NCBI GenBank assembly: GCA_019694835.1
Contig: JAIBBE010000003.1
Span: forward strand, 1-20,653
From: Fimbriimonadaceae bacterium
GTDB lineage: Bacteria; Armatimonadota; Fimbriimonadia; Fimbriimonadales; Fimbriimonadaceae
Reading direction: 5' to 3'
Length of the DNA stretch: 20,653 nucleotides
The notes beneath the pieces were generated by a model. The model did no database searches and had not been told where the DNA came from. It was given only the letters and a program-made list of their open reading frames with translations. Positions 16,025 through 20,653 of the stretch are shown in pieces. Each line of letters begins with the position of its first letter. Position 1 is the first letter of the stretch. The translations under genes and the position numbers were made by a program.

Positions 16025-16610
16025 AGGACCAGTGAAACCGACATAGAGTGTCCTCGAAAATCACGTAGTCTGGCTGCGCAATGCTCAGTGCGGGACTCCT
16101 AGTCCGAGTGATGGCGCCACTACGCACTACCGCTTCGGTTGGTAGGCGTTCTTTTAGTGCTTCGAGCACGCACGCCAACGTGGCGCCGCTGTCAACGGCG
16201 TCATCAATAACGACAATGCTCTGAAGCCCTCGCTCCCTCATGGTGTCACTGACAGCATTGAGGGACTCCTGCAGACTAGACGGGGGCTCGGGCACTGTTA
16301 CTGCCGCCCGCTCACCGATCAGGTCCTCGATCACACGGAGGATATCGGTGATTTGATATGGCATTGCGGTGAGGATCCGGCGGGCTATTCCTGCCTTCTG
16401 CTTGACCGCAGTGCTGGACCGCTGGAGGCTGCACCTGAACCGGATGCCGCCGAGTTCGGGAGGAAGCGCATCCACTATCAATGCGCCCCCGGTTGCGATT
16501 CCGAGGACAGCGTCAGGAACGAACCCGTCGGCAGCCATGCGGTCTAGCAGAGTCCGCGCATGAACACGGAACTCTTCCTCCGAAATCGTCACCACACGCT
16601 TCCTCTTCAT
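15996..16610 (-). CDS. PRPP-dependent phosphoribosyltransferase
   Basis: This 204-residue type I phosphoribosyltransferase carries the PRPP-binding signature SIVVIDDAVDSGATL (131-145, acidic pair D136/D137) and an upstream pyrophosphate loop GIATGGAL (37-44). It is soluble, unlike the membrane UbiA-type enzyme that makes decaprenyl-phosphoryl ribose phosphate in mycobacteria. Close relatives by motif include purine salvage enzymes. However, the gene overlaps a HAD phosphatase gene and lies inside a polysaccharide cluster, which points to phosphoribosylation of a glycan. Pairs of a phosphoribosyltransferase and a phosphatase are known to produce ribofuranose in some bacterial O antigens. The ATG at 16610 has only a weak GGGA site and overlaps the stop codon of a tiny upstream frame as ATGA. 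Confidence 0.85.
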   Translation of the reverse strand: MKRKRVVTISEEEFRVHARTLLDRMAADGFVPDAVLGIATGGALIVDALPPELGGIRFRCSLQRSSTAVKQKAGIARRILTAMPYQITDILRVIEDLIGERAAVTVPEPPSSLQESLNAVSDTMRERGLQSIVVIDDAVDSGATLACVLEALKERLPTEAVVRSGAITRTRSPALSIAQPDYVIFEDTLCRFHWSFDYKAPRGS

Positions 16611-16642
16611 GGTGATCCCACGGTCAGATGGCTGTCAGGCAT
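16607..16642 (-). CDS. possible 11-residue leader peptide before the phosphoribosyltransferase
   Basis: The frame encodes MPDSHLTVGSP and has a strong ribosome site (GAGGA, 7 nt before the ATG at 16642), better than that of the gene it precedes. Its TGA overlaps the phosphoribosyltransferase ATG as ATGA, a classic arrangement for translational coupling. The same frame stays open upstream to about 16741, with an ATG at 16687 and a TTG at 16735, so a 26- or 42-residue product is also possible; neither of those starts has a clear ribosome site. No homolog is known to me. It may act only to deliver ribosomes. Confidence 0.3.
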   Translation of the reverse strand: MPDSHLTVGSP

Positions 16643-16847
16643 GTTGAGTTCCTCAGAATTCGGCGAACCTAAGTCGGAGCGCACCATCGCAATGACAAAG
16701 TTTATGCGAGAGCCGTACGAATGCACGTCGGGCAAGCAATCTCACTACCGGATCGAGACTTGCACGCTGCGTGCGAGACGCGCCTGTAAGACTTGGCTCA
16801 CCATTCCCGACGATTAAATTCGCAACAGGAAGTCGACTCAGAAGCCA
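16643..16847. other. intergenic stretch between the initiating transferase and phosphoribosyltransferase genes
   Basis: Apart from the short frame ending at 16607, I see no gene, terminator or clear promoter here. It is the largest gap inside the minus-strand cluster, so a second promoter or processing site could lie in it. Confidence 0.4.
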
Positions 16848-18398
16848 TCACCGCTCCCGGTAGAACACGACTGCCCGAAAGGTCCGCAGAATGATCTTGA
16901 TGTCCAGCCATAGCGACCAATTCTCGATATAAAAGTTGTCGTAGCGGGCCCGATCGGCAATGGAAGTGTCTCCCTTCAACCCACTAACTTGGGCGAGGCC
17001 GGTCAGTCCGACTTGGACGCGATGGCGCTGTGAGTACCCGTCGAACTGGGAAGAAAACTGTTCGACGAAATGTGGGCGCTCTGGCCTGGGCCCGACCAGA
17101 GTCATGTCACCACGCAGAATGTTCCATAGCTGAGGAAGTTCGTCTATCGAACTGGAACGCAAGAATTTGCCTACGGGTCCTATCCGATTGTCATTTGCGA
17201 CATTCCACTTTGTTTGGGATTCCGCCTCATTGTCAGGTCGCATAGAGCGGAACTTCAGTAACGCAAACTGTTTGCCGTCACGGCCCACCCGAATCTGGCG
17301 AAATATGACTCCGGGCCCTCCTTCAAGATGTACCGCAGCTGCGACCAAAGCCATCGCCGGTGACAGCACCAGGAGCGCCGAGGCGGCAATGCAGATGTCA
17401 AACGCTCGCTTGACGAGGTGTGCTGGTCCTCGGAGGTTGGGATTGTATACACGGGTGATCGGAATCGATCCGACATGATCAGCCACACCAGTTTGGACAT
17501 GGAATTGATGCATCCGAGGGACTACTAGGAGTTGGTTCGACTGGCACACGGGCGTTCGCACAGCATCCATCAATGCTCGCTCCCCGAAATTCCCGTCGGC
17601 TACGAGCAACGTGTCTGCGCCAGTGGTCAAGACCGCCATGTCGAGATCGGCGAGCCGACCTAAGTGAGGCACTGATTGGTCAGCCCAAGTACTTTCGCTG
17701 TCATCAACGAACCCTTCAAGCGTTAGCCCGTACTCGCGGTGTTCGGCGAGCAGTCGCGCAAGCTCCGCTGCGACAGGGCCGCTACCAACCAAGACGGTTC
17801 GATGCATCGCGATTCCAGTTCGGCGTCCCAGAGCGGTCAGCCGTGTAGTGACGACGCGGCCGGCGATCACAAGAATCGCCGCTTGGACCGCGGTTTCGAG
17901 GAAGGTGAGAACTTCTGGCTTGTGGTGGATGTAGAGAATCGCCGCAGAGACAGCCGCGGTTGCGGCCAGCAGTCTGGTGACGATGAAGGGCAATTCATCG
18001 AGGACGCTCAAGTGGAGCCGGGCTACAAACTGACCACCATCGGTGAGGAGCAGAGTCGTTAAGACCGCCAGTGCTATCACTGCGAACAACTGGGGTGGAC
18101 GCCAAGCCAAGGGCAACAATATGAGGGCGAAGTCCACAACAGGCACTACCATCCACGCGCGAACGTTGGCGCACGCACGCGCGATAGCCGACTGGCCAGT
18201 CCCACCGACAGTGCGGCGGACGTCGTCGCACGCCGCCCGCACGGCTAACTGCCGGCCTCCTTTGACTACCGGAGGTCTCACTACTGGGCACGGAACGAGT
18301 GGCTGGTTTGGAGGGGCAACGTCGCTTCGTCCGAGAAAGATGGGCAAGAGTTGCCAACGGCGGCCAGTAGTTGGACTGGGATCTACAACCTCGGTCAT
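16848..18398 (-). CDS. polyprenyl-phosphate sugar-1-phosphate transferase (initiating enzyme)
   Basis: From the ATG at 18398 this is a 516-residue WcaJ/WbaP-type initiating enzyme. The N-terminal part has four or five membrane helices (about 84-185), followed by a nucleotide-binding-like domain with TVLVGSGPVAAELARLL. The C-terminal bacterial sugar transferase domain contains KRAFDICIAASALLVLSP, LLKFRSMRPDNE, SIDELPQLWNILRGDM (catalytic Asp-Glu pair near 419-420), VGPRPERP and GLTGLAQVSG. It transfers a sugar phosphate from a UDP-sugar to the polyprenyl phosphate carrier, starting each repeat unit. The frame is open to 18494, but the extra 32 residues (ending RAQHRRNGRYSV) look non-native. 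It is the first gene of the minus-strand cluster, with a candidate promoter at 18512-18541. Confidence 0.92.
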   Translation of the reverse strand: MTEVVDPSPTTGRRWQLLPIFLGRSDVAPPNQPLVPCPVVRPPVVKGGRQLAVRAACDDVRRTVGGTGQSAIARACANVRAWMVVPVVDFALILLPLAWRPPQLFAVIALAVLTTLLLTDGGQFVARLHLSVLDELPFIVTRLLAATAAVSAAILYIHHKPEVLTFLETAVQAAILVIAGRVVTTRLTALGRRTGIAMHRTVLVGSGPVAAELARLLAEHREYGLTLEGFVDDSESTWADQSVPHLGRLADLDMAVLTTGADTLLVADGNFGERALMDAVRTPVCQSNQLLVVPRMHQFHVQTGVADHVGSIPITRVYNPNLRGPAHLVKRAFDICIAASALLVLSPAMALVAAAVHLEGGPGVIFRQIRVGRDGKQFALLKFRSMRPDNEAESQTKWNVANDNRIGPVGKFLRSSSIDELPQLWNILRGDMTLVGPRPERPHFVEQFSSQFDGYSQRHRVQVGLTGLAQVSGLKGDTSIADRARYDNFYIENWSLWLDIKIILRTFRAVVFYRER

Positions 18399-18511
18399 GA
18401 CCGAGTACCTGCCGTTGCGACGGTGCTGCGCTCGGCCGCAACCGACAAGCAGCTCCCCAGGTCTCGCACGATTAAGCTCAGCAACCCCGACCAACCTCGC
18501 TCAGCGCCCCG

Positions 18512-18541
18512 ACTATTGGTGAGAACATCGCTCGCTCTCAA
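18512..18541 (-). promoter_or_regulatory. candidate promoter of the polysaccharide operon
   Basis: On the minus strand TTGAGA (18541-18536) is followed after 18 nt by AATAGT (18517-18512), which matches the consensus -10 at four positions. The leader would be roughly 105 nt before the ATG at 18398. Confidence 0.3.
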
Positions 18542-18717
18542 CTTGCTCACCCCACCCCTTAGCAACCCGTCGTTAACCTTCCAACTAAGGCTTCACCGGC
18601 GAGACGGAGACCACGAGCTCTACGCGCAGTCCCGACTGTGGGTTAACAGTGCCCAATGGTCCGACCCGCCGGTGCGTGAATAGTAAGCCACAGGTGAGTG
18701 AACGGCCAGCCGATTGA

Positions 18718-18738
18718 ATGGGTTCTTGCAGAACCCAT
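18718..18738. promoter_or_regulatory. perfect 9-bp hairpin in the region upstream of the operon
   Basis: The arm ATGGGTTCT (18718-18726) pairs perfectly with AGAACCCAT (18730-18738) across a 3-nt loop. No T-run follows on either strand, so it is either an operator-like dyad or a factor-dependent terminator. It is the strongest short palindrome I found outside genes. Confidence 0.45.
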
Positions 18739-19614
18739 CGAAGAAGTATGCGGCTAGGTGCCACCGCGCGGCTGAACGCCTATCCGCCAACGTCATTCGC
18801 GAGTACGTCAGCAGTTATTGCAGCAACGTATCTGTAGGTTGCAAACAGGTTGCTGAAAGTTACAACTAAGGGTGTCTTGGCTAGCTTCGCGAACATGTTG
18901 GATGTCCACCAGCGTAAGGTTTCCGCAACGACACTGTCGATCGCCGGCAGCATGGAATAGGAGTCGCTTCGATGGTGCCAAGTGCTTGGTGTACGAGGGA
19001 CGCACCACCCTCAGCAGTCACTTTAGTGTTCGAAACCGTCAGGCAAATCCGCGCCAGGCCGTGCTTGCCAGCAAACACGATCGCACGACTGCGTCCTTCT
19101 CGGGAACCAGCACTTCCAGGCTTTGTCGGAACTCGACCATCGTTGCGGTAATTCACCGTCTGCGGCGACCAGCATCACGTTCAACCGTGCCGCATTGCGG
19201 CGGACTAAGACTGAGCCGTCGCTACCAGCGCGTCGGCGCCTCTGCACGATGAGAGCGGGTTCCGAAGGGCTTGTTCGGCCGGTTGCTGGCGCCCCGGCAC
19301 CCTGACTACCAAGCCCCTGCACGCTACAGCTGGCACCTGTGTACCCACCGATGAAAGACTCCTCGTTAGCCGTGGACCAGATCACGGGGCATCGGCCAAC
19401 TGTCTCGGCGCTTCGGGTTCGGCAATCCGAGCCTTAAGGTTCAAGGCCCGGGCGCGAATAAATGAGGAACGTGCACAGCAAACGCTTTGTGCAATCACAG
19501 GTTCCGGAACCATGGCGCAATGCCGAAACTCAAGGTTGCAGGTAGAGTTGGGCGTCTTGGTGCGTTCGTCACCATGGTCGTCACAAGCGGCTCAAGTCGA
19601 TGTGGGAGGTGTCG
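18739..19614. other. gene-poor region upstream of the polysaccharide cluster
   Basis: Frames here are short, overlap each other and have no recognisable domain. On the minus strand between about 19260 and 19020 several short stretches in different frames look protein-like (RNAARLNVMLVAADGE in one, MVEFRQSLEVLVPEKDAVV in another), which suggests a decayed gene broken by frameshifts. A perfect palindrome GGTTCCGGAACC lies at 19500-19511. I can assign no function to the region. Confidence 0.4.
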
Positions 19615-20148
19615 TTGACAGCGAGCCCGGACCTCTTCTATGCCGTTCTGGCGATGAATGTCTTATTCGCGGCCGCTGCCTACTGCGTAGTGTCGAAGAC
19701 GCGCCTTTCCATTACTCTGCTGGTGATCGCTTGCGTGGCTTGGTTGCCGCTGAACTCACCGATCGAGGGCCACGTACTAATGACCTTCAGCAAGCAACAT
19801 GGGGTCACCTCCGCGGATCTGCTCGCAGTTGCTGGAATCGTTTTGGCGCTCGTCCAGTACATGCGACTGCGTTCTGCCCCCAACCGAGGCGAATTCAACA
19901 ATCCCACCTCTGTTGGTCATGACGACGCGCGAACCGACGCCATGCGCTCCGCCCATTGGACGGATGCGCAAACTGCTAGCAAGACCGTTCGTTATCACGC
20001 AGGTGATCCGAGGCGCGCCGACAGAGGCCCGACCTCGATCGAAGAAGTCCGGCGGGTTGAGCACACGCTCAGCCGTGGGAGTCAGCCGCCCGACCGAAAC
20101 GGTCAGGCATATCTGGTCAGAGGTCAGAGGCCGGACGACCGCGTGTAG
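19615..20148 (+). CDS. small membrane protein of unknown function
   Basis: The first 90 residues contain three clear membrane segments (YAVLAMNVLFAAAAYCVV; LSITLLVIACVAWLPL; DLLAVAGIVLALVQYM), with a short loop NSPIEGHVLMTFSKQHG between the second and third. The C-terminal 90 residues are polar, rich in Arg, Asp and Gln, and end RGQRPDDRV; they would be a cytoplasmic or disordered tail. I prefer the TTG at 19615 because GGGAGG lies 5 nt upstream. The ATG at 19600 overlaps that ribosome site. I do not recognise a named family. It stands alone between a gene-poor stretch and an insertion sequence, diverging from the polysaccharide operon. The tail may be read-through after loss of the original stop codon, since its composition differs from the membrane part. 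Confidence 0.6.
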   Translation: MTASPDLFYAVLAMNVLFAAAAYCVVSKTRLSITLLVIACVAWLPLNSPIEGHVLMTFSKQHGVTSADLLAVAGIVLALVQYMRLRSAPNRGEFNNPTSVGHDDARTDAMRSAHWTDAQTASKTVRYHAGDPRRADRGPTSIEEVRRVEHTLSRGSQPPDRNGQAYLVRGQRPDDRV

Positions 20149-20293
20149 TCGCCATCTCAGACAGATAGTGCACGTCCTCTTTCGAGGTGAGGTCAACCTG
20201 TTTTCGGCATCGCATGAGCACGCGCTCGTCTATAGCGCCCTCTACTCACACCAAGCAAATGACCCGCATCTACGTGAGGTGAGCCCTTCGTAG
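20149..20293. other. short gap before the insertion sequence
   Basis: No gene or clear regulatory signal is seen between the small membrane protein and the inferred left end of the insertion sequence. Confidence 0.35.
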
Positions 20294-20653
20294 TGGTCCA
20301 GTTGTTGTGCGACTCTGTTGCCCGGATGTTCGGGCAGGAAGAATCGGCAACGACATGACATCGAAGAAGCGCCGGCGGCATACGCCGGACCAGATCATCC
20401 GCAAGCTGGCTGAAGGCAACAAGCTTCTCGCCTCGGGCGAGGAACTGGCGGCGGTGTGCCGGCACCTGGAGGTCGCCGAGTCGACGTGGCATCGCTGGAT
20501 TGCCCAGTACGGCGGCATGAAGGCCAGCGACGCCAAGCGGCTCAAGGAGCTCGAGGCCGAGAACGCCCGGCTCAAGAAATTGGTCGCCAACCAGGCTCTC
20601 GACATCGACATGCTCAAGGAGATCTCAGCGGGAAACTTCTAACCCCGAACCGC
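20294..20653 (+). mobile_element. left part of an IS3-family insertion sequence
   Basis: An IS3-type orfA is present and the element runs off the right edge. The left end is inferred at TGGTCCAGTTGTTGTG (20294 onward), because IS3-family ends begin with TG and this is the nearest plausible start. The right inverted repeat and target duplication are outside the window, so the exact end is unproven. Confidence 0.55.
20355..20642 (+). CDS. IS3-family transposase OrfA
   Basis: This 95-residue basic protein opens with MTSKKRRRHTPDQIIRKL. It has a helix-turn-helix of the HTH_Tnp type (about residues 9-48, ending STWHRWIAQYGGM), then a Leu-rich coiled coil (KELEAENARLKKLVANQALD) and the typical ending MLKEISAGNF. 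This is the standard OrfA of the IS407-like branch of IS3. OrfA binds the element ends and is normally fused to OrfB by a -1 ribosomal frameshift to make the active transposase. OrfB lies beyond the window, so I cannot tell whether the element is intact. The ATG at 20355 is preferred over the frame's earlier ATG at 20307, which would add an unrelated MRLCCPDVRAGR extension. Confidence 0.92.
   Translation: MTSKKRRRHTPDQIIRKLAEGNKLLASGEELAAVCRHLEVAESTWHRWIAQYGGMKASDAKRLKELEAENARLKKLVANQALDIDMLKEISAGNF

Noticed and set aside
16560..16817. 85-codon plus-strand frame over the start of the phosphoribosyltransferase gene
   Set aside because: No domain or ribosome site; it overlaps the well-supported start of the phosphoribosyltransferase on the other strand.
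18572..18647. Two GTTAAC palindromes 70 nt apart upstream of the operon
   Set aside because: The 6-bp sites are short enough to occur by chance, and no further copies or promoter alignment support a role.
1..20653. Search for tRNA, rRNA and CRISPR arrays
   Set aside because: No cloverleaf-like sequence, rRNA segment or regularly spaced repeat array was seen by eye on either strand.

Overview
The window looks like a chromosomal segment of a mycolic-acid actinobacterium, most likely a Mycobacterium or Mycolicibacterium. The left edge carries the N-terminus of an AccD5-type acyl-CoA carboxylase. Coding there is very GC-rich (45 of 60 bases G+C at 121-180), and a small secreted protein of mycobacterial style follows. 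Several genes use GTG or TTG starts. From about 3 kb onward the composition is clearly lower and patchy (27/60 at 5581-5640, 28/60 at 11761-11820, 26/60 at 13021-13080). This fits an accessory polysaccharide island inserted in a GC-rich genome.

Layout. 1-439 (-): accD5 start. 440-768: divergent regulatory region with direct repeats, dyads and a leader hairpin. 769-4622 (+): secreted protein, DUF4012 membrane protein, and a fused Wzz/BY-kinase chain-length regulator. 4858-18398 (-): eleven same-strand genes. In transcription order they are an initiating polyprenyl-phosphate sugar-1-phosphate transferase, a soluble phosphoribosyltransferase, a HAD phosphatase, a GT4-like glycosyltransferase, a P-loop kinase/GT4 fusion, a PF14907-like nucleotidyltransferase, a GT2 glycosyltransferase, a GT4 glycosyltransferase, a Wzx-like flippase, a Wzy/O-antigen-ligase-like polymerase, and an alkaline-phosphatase-fold protein whose metal ligands look replaced. 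18399-19614: about 1.2 kb with no convincing gene. 19615-20148 (+): small membrane protein. From about 20294: the start of an IS3-family element cut by the window end.

How the genes could work together (inference from family roles). The initiating transferase loads a sugar phosphate onto undecaprenyl or decaprenyl phosphate. Four glycosyltransferases or glycosyltransferase domains extend the unit. The phosphoribosyltransferase and HAD phosphatase could add ribofuranose from PRPP in two steps. The flippase exports the repeat unit, the Wzy-like protein polymerises it, and the Wzz/BY-kinase sets length. This is a near-complete Wzx/Wzy exopolysaccharide or capsule locus, which is not the usual way mycobacteria make their capsule glycans. 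The most unusual parts are the ribosylation-type gene pair, the kinase/glycosyltransferase fusion, the nucleotidyltransferase beside it, and the degenerate AlkP-fold protein. No nucleotide-sugar synthesis genes lie in the window, so donors must come from elsewhere.
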